Source: Achromobacter mucicolens (GTDB lineage: Bacteria > Pseudomonadota > Gammaproteobacteria > Burkholderiales > Burkholderiaceae_B). Taken from it: a stretch of 64,000 nucleotides of DNA. Positions 36,919-45,563 of this stretch are shown piece after piece. The notes under the pieces were generated by a model. That model was not told the DNA's origin, did no database searches, and saw nothing but the letters and a program-made list of their open reading frames with translations. The first letter of the stretch is position 1; each line of letters begins with the position of its first letter. The position numbers and the translations under genes are program-made. The stretch covers positions 124,001-188,000 of the forward strand of contig NZ_CADIJP010000002.1 in the NCBI RefSeq assembly GCF_902859725.1, given 5' to 3'.

Positions 36919-39735
36919 TCAGGCGGTTTCGGGTTGGATTTCGGGCGGGACGCCCAGCGGCAGGGTGAAGACGAACTGCGCGCCGCTGGCCTGGCCGGGC
37001 GCGTGTTCGACCCAGATGCGGCCGTGGTGGGCGGCGATGATGGCTTCGCACACCGCCAGTCCCAGGCCGACGCCAGGCGTGGCGGACTCGCGTTCGCCAC
37101 GCGTGAATTTTTCGAAGATGCGGCGTTCGGCGCCGGGCGCCACGCCGGGGCCGTTGTCGGCGATGGCCACGCGCATTTCGCGCCCTTGCGTTGGGGCTCC
37201 CGGCGTTTCGGCCTCATGTACGAAGGCGTGAATGCGCAGCGTGCTGCCGGCAGGCGTGTACTTGGCCGCATTCTCCAGCAGGTTGCACAGCACGCGTTCG
37301 ATCAGCACGCCGTCGCACTCCACCAGCGGCAGCGCCGACAGCGGCGCGACCAGGATCTCGTGGCCGGCCAGCGGTTCGCGCATGGCCGCCAGCGCGGCGC
37401 CGACCAGCTCTTCGATGGACTGCCACTCCAGGCGCAGCGGCGTGTCGCGGTTTTGCAGCCGCGCCATGTCCAGCAGGTTGACCACCAGCGCGTGCATGCG
37501 CTGCGCCTGATCGCGCATGGCGCGCACCGTGTCCTGCACGCCAGCGGGCAGCGCCTGCCGCTCGCGCATCAGTGTGTCGGTCATGCCCACCAGGCTGGTG
37601 AGCGGCGTGCGCAGGTCGTGCGAGACCGCGGCCAGCAGCGAGTTGCGCAGTTTTTCGGATTCCATGCTGACCACGGCCTGCTGCGCGACCTCGACGTAGT
37701 GCAGGCGTTCGAGCGCAATGGCGATCAGGGTGGCGTAGGCCTCGACCTGGCGGCGCGTGTCCGGATTGGCGTAGAGGCTGCGGCGGGGCGCGTCCAGCAC
37801 CAGCACGCCGCGGGTGCGCATCGGCGCCTTCAATGGCAGGTACAGCAACGCGCTGTTGGACAGGGTGGCGGTGCCCGCGCCCGCAGGCTGGCCGTGGTCG
37901 TACACCCACTGCGCCAGCGCCGCTTCGGGCGCGGACATGTCGCTGTCGGCGGGCATGGCCAGTTTCAGGCGGTCGTCCAGGCCCAGGATGTAAAGCGCGC
38001 AACGCGCGCCAAAGGTGGCATGCACGAACGAGCCGGCCAGCGCGACGATCTGTTCGGGCAGCAGGGCGGACGATAGTTCGCGCGCGAATTCGTACAGGCT
38101 GCGCGCGTCGGCCTCGCGCTTGACCGACGCCTGCGCCTGCAAGCGCAGGCCGGCGGTAAGCTGGCCGATCAGCAAGCCCACGCCAAGCAGCACGCCGAAG
38201 GTCAGCAGATACTGCACGTCCGACACGGCGAACGAAGACAAGGGCTGCACGAAGAAGAAGTCGAACAGCCCGACGCTGACGACGGACGCGAGCGCGGCCG
38301 GCCCGCGTCCGTGGCGCAGCGCCACCGCGGCAACCGCCAGCAGGAACAGCATGACGATGTTGGTCTGGTGCAGCGCGGGGAAGACGAGTGAGGACAGCGC
38401 CGTGGCAACGGCGCAGTAGCACAGCGCCCAAAAGTACCCCACCAGTGGCCGGGCGGCGCGTTCGTCGTCGGCTGCGCGCGCGCGGCGGGCCAGCGTGAGC
38501 GGGTCGCGTTTGGCGGGCGCGTGCTGGGGCACGGGCGGCGCGCCCAGCCGGATGATGTCGATCTCCGGGCACCCGGCGGCCAGCTGGTCGGCGAAGCTGT
38601 GCCTGCGCCACAACCAACCGTGCGACATGCCGGCGGTCAGCAACGCCGTCAGCGACAGGCGCAGGCGCTGCCATCCGCCGGCGCGGGTGCGGCCCACGAT
38701 CACCTTGGTGATGTTGTGGCGGCGGACATAGCGCACGACGGCGTCGACCATGTCGCCGCCGGCCAGCGTCTCGGTGCGCGCGCCCAGCGCGTCGGCGAGC
38801 GCCAGGCCGTGCTGCAGGCGCTCGGTTTCGGCGGCGGCGGGCGGCGCGGCGCGCGGCGTGTCGATGGTGACGACGTGCAGATCGCAATCGAGCTGCTGGC
38901 TCATGCGATGGGCGCTGCGGATCACGTATTCGGCGTCGGCATCGGACCCGATGCAGGCCACGATGGCTTCGCGCGTGCGCCAAACGGACTCGATGGCACG
39001 GTCGCGGCGGTAGGCCTGCACATCGTCGTCCACGTGCTCGGCCGTGCGCCGCAGCGCCAGCTCGCGCAGCGCGATCAGATTGCCCTTGCGAAAGAAATTG
39101 CGGGAGGCGTGCCGGGCCTGTTCGGGCAGGTAGACCTTGCCTTCCTTCAGGCGGCGCAGCAGTTCGTCGGCCGACAGGTCGACCAGCATGACCTCGTCGG
39201 CCGCGTCGAACACGTCGTCGGGCACCGTTTCCCAGACGCGCACGCCGGTGATGCTGCCCACGGCCTCGTTCAGGCTGTCCAGGTGCTGTACGTTCAGCGT
39301 GGTCCAGACGTCGATGCCGGCCGCGAGCAGCTCCTGGATGTCCTGCCACCGCTTGGCGTGGCGCGAGCCGGGCGCGTTGGAGTGGGCCAGTTCGTCGACC
39401 AGCACCAGCGCCGGACGGCGGCGCAACGCACCGTCCAGGTCGAATTCCTTGAGCACGTGGCCGCGGTAGGCAACGTCCCGAAGCGGCAAGACCGGCAGGC
39501 CATCGAGCAGCGTCGCGGTCTCGCGGCGGCCGTGGGTTTCGACGATGCCGGCAAGCACGTCCGTGCCCTGCGCAGCCTGCGCGCGCGCCGCCGCCAGCAT
39601 GGCGTAGGTCTTGCCCACGCCGGCCGACGACCCGAAATACACGCGCAGCTTGCCGCGCACCGCCTGCCGCTCGGCGGCGTCCAGGGTCTTCAAGAGCGCG
39701 TCCGGATCGGGACGCTCGCCAGTGATGTCAGCCAT
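36919..39735 (-). CDS. kdpD: Sensor histidine kinase KdpD
   Basis: 938 residues. The N-terminal KdpD domain has a Walker-type GSSAGVGK at residues 35-42 and is followed by a USP-like domain, four close membrane segments (around 430-520), a GAF-type region, and the kinase core AVSHDLRTPLTSLVG, NLLENAAKYTP and GVGLGLAVCE. It senses low K+ and turgor-linked signals and phosphorylates KdpE. It follows kdpC after 51 bp. Confidence 0.97.
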   Translation of the reverse strand: MADITGERPDPDALLKTLDAAERQAVRGKLRVYFGSSAGVGKTYAMLAAARAQAAQGTDVLAGIVETHGRRETATLLDGLPVLPLRDVAYRGHVLKEFDLDGALRRRPALVLVDELAHSNAPGSRHAKRWQDIQELLAAGIDVWTTLNVQHLDSLNEAVGSITGVRVWETVPDDVFDAADEVMLVDLSADELLRRLKEGKVYLPEQARHASRNFFRKGNLIALRELALRRTAEHVDDDVQAYRRDRAIESVWRTREAIVACIGSDADAEYVIRSAHRMSQQLDCDLHVVTIDTPRAAPPAAAETERLQHGLALADALGARTETLAGGDMVDAVVRYVRRHNITKVIVGRTRAGGWQRLRLSLTALLTAGMSHGWLWRRHSFADQLAAGCPEIDIIRLGAPPVPQHAPAKRDPLTLARRARAADDERAARPLVGYFWALCYCAVATALSSLVFPALHQTNIVMLFLLAVAAVALRHGRGPAALASVVSVGLFDFFFVQPLSSFAVSDVQYLLTFGVLLGVGLLIGQLTAGLRLQAQASVKREADARSLYEFARELSSALLPEQIVALAGSFVHATFGARCALYILGLDDRLKLAMPADSDMSAPEAALAQWVYDHGQPAGAGTATLSNSALLYLPLKAPMRTRGVLVLDAPRRSLYANPDTRRQVEAYATLIAIALERLHYVEVAQQAVVSMESEKLRNSLLAAVSHDLRTPLTSLVGMTDTLMRERQALPAGVQDTVRAMRDQAQRMHALVVNLLDMARLQNRDTPLRLEWQSIEELVGAALAAMREPLAGHEILVAPLSALPLVECDGVLIERVLCNLLENAAKYTPAGSTLRIHAFVHEAETPGAPTQGREMRVAIADNGPGVAPGAERRIFEKFTRGERESATPGVGLGLAVCEAIIAAHHGRIWVEHAPGQASGAQFVFTLPLGVPPEIQPETA

Positions 39736-39786
39736 GAACGCGCAAGGAAGGGAGGGAAACGGCTGGCAATACTATACGCCGCCCCA

Positions 39787-40395
39787 TCAGCGCGGCCCGC
39801 GCAGCTTGTCCAGCGCCAGGTTCAGCGTCAGCACGTTGACCGCGGGGCTGCCCAGCACGCCTAGCCAGGGCGTGGCGGTGTGGGCCTGGATCAGCGCATC
39901 GACCTCGCTGCGCGGCAGATTGCGGGCCCGCGCCACCCGGTCCGCCTGATAGGCTGCGGCGGCCGGACTGATGTGCGGATCCAGCCCGCTGCCCGAGGCG
40001 GTGACAAGGTCGGCCGGAATCGGCGCGGCGTTGTCCGGATCGGCCGCCTTCAAGGCCGCGATGCGCGCCTGGACGGCCTCGGCCAGCGCCGGGTTGCGCG
40101 GGCCGAGATTGGAGCCGCCGGAGGCTGCCGCGTTGTAGGGCATGGGCGCCGTGGCCGACGGGCGGCCCCAGAAATATTGCGGCGAGGAGAACGATTGGCC
40201 GATCAATGCAGAGCCGACCACCTTGCCGTCCTGCTCGATCAGCGAGCCGGCGGCCTGGCTCGGGAACACGGCAGACGCGATGCCGGTGGTCAGAAAGGGG
40301 TAGGCCAGGCCGGTGATGAGCGACAGCGCGGCGAAGACGGTCAGCGCGGGGCGCAGGATGCCGCCTTGGCGCGGCGTGGAAGTTGCGGTGTTCAT
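39787..40395 (-). CDS. kdpC: K+-transporting ATPase subunit KdpC
   Basis: 202 residues. One N-terminal membrane helix ([20 protein letters not shown]) and a periplasmic domain with [26 protein letters not shown] (given as residues 76-101) and the C-terminal [11 protein letters not shown]. KdpC stabilises the KdpFABC complex. Start at ATG 40395, with AGGAATTCC upstream; 52 bp after kdpB. Confidence 0.96.
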   Translation of the reverse strand: MNTATSTPRQGGILRPALTVFAALSLITGLAYPFLTTGIASAVFPSQAAGSLIEQDGKVVGSALIGQSFSSPQYFWGRPSATAPMPYNAAASGGSNLGPRNPALAEAVQARIAALKAADPDNAAPIPADLVTASGSGLDPHISPAAAAYQADRVARARNLPRSEVDALIQAHTATPWLGVLGSPAVNVLTLNLALDKLRGPR

Positions 40396-40447
40396 GAGGA
40401 ATTCCTTTGCGTAATGGCTTGGGAGGCAGTAGCGGGGATGGCGGCCG

Positions 40448-42655
40448 TCACGCCCAGCCCAGCGCGGCCAGCACCATGTCGATGAGCTTGATGCCGGCAA
40501 AGGGCACGATGAGGCCGCCCAGGCCATAGATGAGAAGGTTGCGGCGCAGCAGCACCGAGGCGCCCAGCGGGCGGTAGCGCACGCCCTTCAAGGCCAGCGG
40601 AATCAGCACCACGATGATCAGCGCGTTGAAGATCACGGCCGACATGATGGCCGAGGACGGCGTCGCCAGGTCCATGATGTTCAGCACGCCAAGCTGCGGA
40701 TAGACGGTGGCGAAGGCGGCCGGGATGATGGCGAAGTACTTGGCCACGTCGTTGGCCACGCTGAACGTGGTGAGCGCGCCGCGCGTCATCAGCATCTGCT
40801 TGCCGATCTCGACGATCTCGATGAGCTTGGTCGGGTTGGAATCCAGGTCCACCATGTTGCCCGCTTCCTTGGCGGCCTGCGTCCCCGAATTCATCGCCAC
40901 CGCCACGTCGGCCTGCGCCAGCGCGGGCGCGTCGTTGGTGCCGTCGCCCGTCATGGCGACCAGGCGGCCCTGCGACTGGTAGTCGCGGATGAGCTTGAGC
41001 TTGGCCTCGGGCGTGGCTTCGGCCAGGAAGTCGTCGACGCCAGCCTCCGCCGCGATGGAGGCGGCCGTCAGCTTGTTGTCGCCGGTGATCATCACGGTCT
41101 TGATGCCCATGCGGCGCAGCTCGGCAAAGCGCGACTGGATGCCGGGCTTGACGATGTCCTTGAGCTCGACGACCCCCAATGCGCGATTGCCGTCGCTGAC
41201 CATCAGCGGCGTGCTGCCGCGCCGCGCCACGTCTTCGGCCAGGCGCAGCGCCTCGGCGGGCACCGTGGCGTCCTGCGCGGCCAGCCAGGCCTGGATCGCG
41301 TCGACCGCGCCCTTGCGGATCTTGCGCTCGCCCAGGTCCGCGCCGCTCATGCGCGATTGCGCGGTGAACGGCACGAACTCGATGCCCGCGATGCGCGGCG
41401 CGGGCGCATGGATGGCCTTGTCCGCCAACGCCACGATGCTGCGGCCTTCCGGCGTTTCGTCGGCCAGCGAGGCCAGGCGCGCGGCATCCGCGAGTTCGCG
41501 CGCGGACACGCCGGGCGCCGGCAGGAAGGTGGACGCCTGGCGGTTGCCGAAGGTGATGGTGCCGGTCTTGTCCAACAGCAGCACGTCGACGTCGCCCGCG
41601 GCTTCGACCGCGCGGCCGGAGGTTGCGATTACGTTGGCGCTCATCATGCGGCTCATGCCCGCCACGCCGATGGCCGACAGCAGGCCGCCGATGGTGGTGG
41701 GTATCAGGCAGACCAGCAACGCCACCAGCACGGTCACCGTGACCGCCGCGCCGCCGCCCGCCGCCGCGACGGCGTAGAGCGAAAAGGGCATCAGCGTGAC
41801 GACGACCAGCAGGAACACCACGGTCAGCCCCACCAGCAGGATGGTCAGCGCCAGCTCGTTGGGCGTCTTCTGGCGCCGGGCGCCTTCGACCATCGAGATC
41901 ATGCGGTCCAGGAAGCTCTCGCCGGGATCGGCGGCGATGCGCACGAAGATCCAGTCGGACAGCACGCGCGTGCCGCCGGTGACGGACGAGAAATCGCCGC
42001 CCGACTCGCGGATGACGGGCGCGGACTCGCCCGTGATGGCGCTTTCGTCGACGGAGGCCACGCCGGCGATGACCTGGCCGTCGCCGGGCACCGTGGCGCC
42101 GGCTTCGACCAGCACGACGTCGCCGCGGCGCAGCAGGCCCGATGGCTGGTTGACGGCTTGGCCGCGCCAGTGCGCCGGGTCCGCATCCAACGCGTCCTCG
42201 TCACGAAAACCCTTGAGCAGGTGCGCGTCGATGGTGGTGCGCAGGCCGCGCAGCGTGGCCGCCTGCTGCTTGCCGCGGCCTTCGGCCAGCGCCTCGGCGA
42301 AGTTGGCGAACAGCACGGTGAACCACAGCCACACGGCAATGCCCAGGATGAATCCCGCCGGCGCTTCGGCCTGGCCGCCCAGGGCCATGATCCACAGGAC
42401 GGTGGTGAGCAGGCTGCCCACATAGACCACGAACATCACAGGGTTCTTGATCTGCGCGGCGGGCGACAGCTTGCGCAGGCTGTCCAGAAGCGCGGGACCC
42501 ACCAGCGCCCGCGTCCAGAGGCCAAAGGGTCGTGCCGCGTCAGGCCGGGCCGCGCTCTGCTTGCCCGCATTCAGTTGACCCGGTTCGCCGGGCGCGGACG
42601 CCTGGCCGGCGGTGCTGCCGTCCGAGCCGATGGTTTGCATTTCAATCTTGGCCAT
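40448..42655 (-). CDS. kdpB: K+-transporting P-type ATPase subunit KdpB
   Basis: 735 residues. The phosphorylated DKTGTIT is at D362, the TGES loop at 208-211 contains the serine (S211) that corresponds to the inhibitory phosphoserine of E. coli, and [11 protein letters not shown] marks the hinge. It drives K+ uptake through KdpA. Compared with E. coli KdpB there is an N-terminal extension of roughly 40 residues, rich in Gly, Ala, Ser and Gln, before the conserved [13 protein letters not shown]. Start at ATG 42655. Confidence 0.97.
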   Translation of the reverse strand: MAKIEMQTIGSDGSTAGQASAPGEPGQLNAGKQSAARPDAARPFGLWTRALVGPALLDSLRKLSPAAQIKNPVMFVVYVGSLLTTVLWIMALGGQAEAPAGFILGIAVWLWFTVLFANFAEALAEGRGKQQAATLRGLRTTIDAHLLKGFRDEDALDADPAHWRGQAVNQPSGLLRRGDVVLVEAGATVPGDGQVIAGVASVDESAITGESAPVIRESGGDFSSVTGGTRVLSDWIFVRIAADPGESFLDRMISMVEGARRQKTPNELALTILLVGLTVVFLLVVVTLMPFSLYAVAAAGGGAAVTVTVLVALLVCLIPTTIGGLLSAIGVAGMSRMMSANVIATSGRAVEAAGDVDVLLLDKTGTITFGNRQASTFLPAPGVSARELADAARLASLADETPEGRSIVALADKAIHAPAPRIAGIEFVPFTAQSRMSGADLGERKIRKGAVDAIQAWLAAQDATVPAEALRLAEDVARRGSTPLMVSDGNRALGVVELKDIVKPGIQSRFAELRRMGIKTVMITGDNKLTAASIAAEAGVDDFLAEATPEAKLKLIRDYQSQGRLVAMTGDGTNDAPALAQADVAVAMNSGTQAAKEAGNMVDLDSNPTKLIEIVEIGKQMLMTRGALTTFSVANDVAKYFAIIPAAFATVYPQLGVLNIMDLATPSSAIMSAVIFNALIIVVLIPLALKGVRYRPLGASVLLRRNLLIYGLGGLIVPFAGIKLIDMVLAALGWA

Positions 42656-42677
42656 GTTCTTTCCTAGCCTTCTTGCA

Positions 42678-44456
42678 TCAGGGTTGCAGGTGTTCCGCGA
42701 CCGGGCCGAGAGCCAGCGCGGGCACATAGGTGAGGGCGCCGACCAGCAGCACGGCGCCGATCAGGAGCGTCACGAAAAGCGGGCCGGTGGTCGGCATGCT
42801 GCCGGGGCCGGCGGGCAGCCGGCGCTTGGCCGCCAGCGAGCCGGCCATGGCCAGCACCGCGACGATCACGGCGAACCGGCCGAACCACATCGCGATCCCC
42901 AACAGGACGTTGTAGAAGGGCGTGTTGGCTGACAGCCCCGCGAAGGCGCTGCCGTTGTTGTTGCCGGCCGACGAGAGCGCGTACAGGATTTCCGAGAAAC
43001 CGTGAATGCCGGGATTGAGCACGCCGGCCTGGCCCGCCGTCACCGACACGGCCAGCGCCGTGCCGCCCAGCACCAGCAGCGGCGTGGTCAGGATGACGAT
43101 GGAAACCATCTTCATGTCATAGGCCTCGATCTTCTTGCCCAGGTATTCGGGGGTGCGCCCGATCATCAGCCCGGCGATGAAGACGCCCAGGATGGCAAAG
43201 GCCAGCATGCCGTACAGGCCTGAGCCCACGCCGCCGAACACGACTTCGCCCAGCTGCATGAGCAGCATCGGCGACAAGCCGCCCATCGCGGAGAACGAAT
43301 CGTGCATGCCGTTCACCGCGCCGCAGGACGCCGCCGTGGTGACCGTGGCAAACAGCGACGTGGCCGCGATGCCGAAGCGCGTTTCCTTGCCCTCCATGTT
43401 GCCGCCGAACGTCGCGGCGCCGGCTTGGACGGCCATGGGATTGGGCTGCTGCTCGAAATAGGCGGTGGACAGCGCAAAGACGGCGAATAGCGCCGTCATC
43501 GCGGCCAGGATGGCGATGCCCTGGCGCCGGCTGCCCACCATCTCGCCAAAGGAAAAGCACAGCGCGGCGGGTATCGCCAGGATGGCCAGCATCTGCAGGA
43601 AGTTCGACAGCGGCGTGGCGTTTTCGAAGGGGTGCGCCGAATTGGCGTTGAAGAAGCCGCCGCCGTTGGTGCCCAGCAGCTTGATCGCTTCCTGGGACGC
43701 GACCGGCCCCATGGCGATGGTCTGCGTGCGCGTGGCGGCCGGGTCGGTGACCGGCGCGCCGGCCGCGTCCAGCACGGGCTGGCCTTGCGCGTCCATGCGG
43801 GGCTGGTCGTAGTGCACGGTCTCGACCGTCTGCACGTCCTGGTAGGGGCTGATGTTCTGGATCACGCCCTGGCTGACCAGCGCGAGCGCCAGCACGAGCG
43901 ACAGCGGCAACAGCACATACAGCGTGCAGCGGACCATGTCGGCCCAGAAATTGCCCACGGTGGCCGAGCAATGCCGAGCCAGTCCGCGGATCAGCGCAAA
44001 CACCACGGTGATGCCGGTCGCCGCCGACATGAAGTTCTGCACCGTCAGCGCCAGCATCTGCGTCAGGTAGCTCATCGTGGACTCGCCCCCGTAACCCTGC
44101 CAGTTGGTGTTCGAGACGAAGCTGATGGCCGTATTGAGGGCGGAATCGGGCGACACGGCGCCCAGGCCGGCGGGGTTCAGCGGCAGCAGCCCCTGCACGC
44201 GCTGCAGGGCGTAGACGGCGGCGATGCCGACCAGGTTGAAGACCAGCACGGCGGCGGCATAGCGCTTCCAGCCCATTTCCGCCTGGGGGTCGATGCCCGC
44301 CAGCCGGTAGATGCCGCGTTCGAGCGGCCGTCCCCAGGCCGTCAGGCGGGACCGGCCGTCTTCCATGGCGACGCGGATGTAGCGGCCCAAGACGGGCGCG
44401 ATCGCAAGGAGGACTGCGAGGTACAGGACCAGCAGCCCGACGAATTCGGGGGTCAT
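42678..44456 (-). CDS. kdpA: K+-transporting ATPase subunit KdpA
   Basis: 592 residues, the K+ channel-like subunit related to Trk/Ktr. All four pore-loop regions are visible: [40 protein letters not shown] and [13 protein letters not shown]. About ten membrane helices. Its ATG at 44456 overlaps the stop of kdpF as ATGA, and kdpB follows after 22 bp. Confidence 0.97.
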   Translation of the reverse strand: MTPEFVGLLVLYLAVLLAIAPVLGRYIRVAMEDGRSRLTAWGRPLERGIYRLAGIDPQAEMGWKRYAAAVLVFNLVGIAAVYALQRVQGLLPLNPAGLGAVSPDSALNTAISFVSNTNWQGYGGESTMSYLTQMLALTVQNFMSAATGITVVFALIRGLARHCSATVGNFWADMVRCTLYVLLPLSLVLALALVSQGVIQNISPYQDVQTVETVHYDQPRMDAQGQPVLDAAGAPVTDPAATRTQTIAMGPVASQEAIKLLGTNGGGFFNANSAHPFENATPLSNFLQMLAILAIPAALCFSFGEMVGSRRQGIAILAAMTALFAVFALSTAYFEQQPNPMAVQAGAATFGGNMEGKETRFGIAATSLFATVTTAASCGAVNGMHDSFSAMGGLSPMLLMQLGEVVFGGVGSGLYGMLAFAILGVFIAGLMIGRTPEYLGKKIEAYDMKMVSIVILTTPLLVLGGTALAVSVTAGQAGVLNPGIHGFSEILYALSSAGNNNGSAFAGLSANTPFYNVLLGIAMWFGRFAVIVAVLAMAGSLAAKRRLPAGPGSMPTTGPLFVTLLIGAVLLVGALTYVPALALGPVAEHLQP

Positions 44457-44545
44457 CAGAATTTCTCCGGTTTGAACAGCGCGACCAGCAGGTACACGAA
44501 CAGGAATGCGGCCGTCAGGCCGCTTAGCCAGTAGAGCCAGCTCAT
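44456..44545 (-). CDS. kdpF: K+-transporting ATPase subunit KdpF
   Basis: 29 residues, one membrane helix ([20 protein letters not shown]). The terminal LFKPEKF is the usual KdpF end. It overlaps kdpA by ATGA, and its own ATG overlaps the stop of the small ORF upstream in the same way. KdpF is a small stabilising subunit of the KdpFABC complex. Confidence 0.93.
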   Translation of the reverse strand: MSWLYWLSGLTAAFLFVYLLVALFKPEKF

Positions 44546-44640
44546 GACCGCCCTCCGGCCGACAAGGCGTCGCAGAACCGGACGAGAGCCCAGGTCAGCC
44601 CGGCCATCGCGGCAAAGAGCCCGATATAGACGAGATCCAC
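44542..44640 (-). CDS. Small single-helix membrane ORF preceding kdpF
   Basis: 32 residues starting with GTG at 44640 ([17 protein letters not shown]), one hydrophobic helix and a polar C-terminus. A strong ribosome site GGGGAG lies 7 nt before the GTG, and its stop overlaps the kdpF ATG (ATGA), so translation looks coupled through to kdpA. Because the frame is short and overlaps, it is easily missed. It could be an extra small subunit of the Kdp complex or a leader peptide; neither is shown. Confidence 0.7.
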   Translation of the reverse strand: MDLVYIGLFAAMAGLTWALVRFCDALSAGGRS

Positions 44641-44765
44641 GTTTTTTCTCCCCGGGAGGCTTGCTCCCTTCGAACAGGCCTGCGCGGCAAAAGGTGGATG
44701 CGTGCCGGGCAGGCGAGGTGACCATTGAAGACACCGGCAGGTTACGGAGCGGGGGGTAAAAACGG

Positions 44766-44803
44766 GGTATAGCTTGGCGTGCGGGGTGTAAACGCCGTGT
44801 AAA
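44766..44803 (-). promoter_or_regulatory. kdp promoter with candidate KdpE direct repeats
   Basis: The minus strand reads TTTACAC-GGCG-TTTACACCCC: two TTTACAC copies 11 bp apart (44797-44803 and 44786-44792), one helical turn, as expected of an OmpR-type dimer site. E. coli KdpE binds similar TTTATAC/TTTACA repeats. A -10-like TATACC lies at 44766-44771, so the repeats cover the -35 region. Confidence 0.65.
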
Positions 44804-45071
44804 GAGCGGCTGGCAAGCTTGTGGCTGTCGTGCCCGGAATCGGGCATCCTGGCGTGCACGGGTTCGGACACCGGGCGCCATCGGTCATGCTCATGAACTG
44901 AGCAGTGCTCAAGAATTAGGCCGTGCGCGGGATGGTTTGGGCGAAAAAATCCCAATATTTAGAACGGCAGGGCCAAAATGCACTTATATGGTGCAGGGAA
45001 TATGTAAATGAATGCTCCGTCTTAGGGCATTCCCCTAGTGTGGCAATCCCGCATCTGGTGCAGAATCTCTT

Positions 45072-45105
45072 CCCATGCAGGTGAGGAGACAAAGCCCTGC
45101 ATGGG
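45072..45105 (+). promoter_or_regulatory. Hairpin 1 in the leader of the symporter operon
   Basis: CCCATGCAGG and CCTGCATGGG form a perfect 10-bp stem around a 14-nt loop that contains TGAGGAGAC. It lies in the long gene-free stretch (44641-45284) upstream of the symporter genes. An AGGA in a loop is the type of site CsrA/RsmA proteins bind; this is a pattern only. Confidence 0.55.
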
Positions 45106-45165
45106 CAAATACCGGCGGCACCGGTAAATAAAAAAAGTAAAGCAGTACTCAAAAAAAGCAAACGC

Positions 45166-45199
45166 ACAACGGCTGGCACCAGGAAGTGCCAGCCGTTGT
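45166..45199. promoter_or_regulatory. Hairpin 2 in the leader of the symporter operon
   Basis: ACAACGGCTGGCAC and GTGCCAGCCGTTGT form a perfect 14-bp stem around CAGGAA. It lacks a T run on the plus strand; on the minus strand a T run begins about 9 nt later, so weak termination in that direction is possible. It lies 86 nt before the small-subunit start. Confidence 0.6.
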
Positions 45200-45284
45200 C
45201 GCATAAAAAGCCGGCAAATCAAGCTTCAGGGCTTTTCAAGCGCTGCGTTTGGCGATATTTAGATGGGACCTGCTCATCCACGCT

Positions 45285-45563
45285 ATGCCGCAAACGCGCC
45301 TTACTCCCTCACGGACATCCGTCACGCCTTACTGGCGCCGCAATCTGCGGCTGATCCTGCTGCTGCTCGCCATCTGGGCGGCGCTGACCTTCATTCCCTC
45401 GTTTTTCGCCCGCCGGCTCTCGTTCGACTTCATCGGCTGGCCCTTCGCCTTCTGGATGGCCGCCTATGGCGCCCCGCTGGCCTACCTGATCATCATCGCC
45501 GTCTACGCCCGGGTCATGAATCGCGCCGATGAGCGCGCCGACGAAACCGGGGAGCCGCGCTGA
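45285..45563 (+). CDS. Sodium:solute symporter small subunit (DUF4212)
   Basis: 92 residues with two membrane helices (LRLILLLLAIWAALTFIP and FAFWMAAYGAPLAYLIIIAV) and the family start TPYWRRNLRLI. Small subunits of this kind always accompany a large symporter of the VC_2705 group. The ATG at 45285 is used; an upstream TTG at 45249 would add 12 residues. No strong Shine-Dalgarno is visible. The stop overlaps the next start (TGATG). Confidence 0.9.
   Translation: MPQTRLTPSRTSVTPYWRRNLRLILLLLAIWAALTFIPSFFARRLSFDFIGWPFAFWMAAYGAPLAYLIIIAVYARVMNRADERADETGEPR

Noticed and set aside
45010-45060. CCCCTAG-type LuxR/FixJ regulator site before the symporter
   Set aside because: Only a single partial half-site (TTCCCCTAGTG) is visible, not enough to call an operator.
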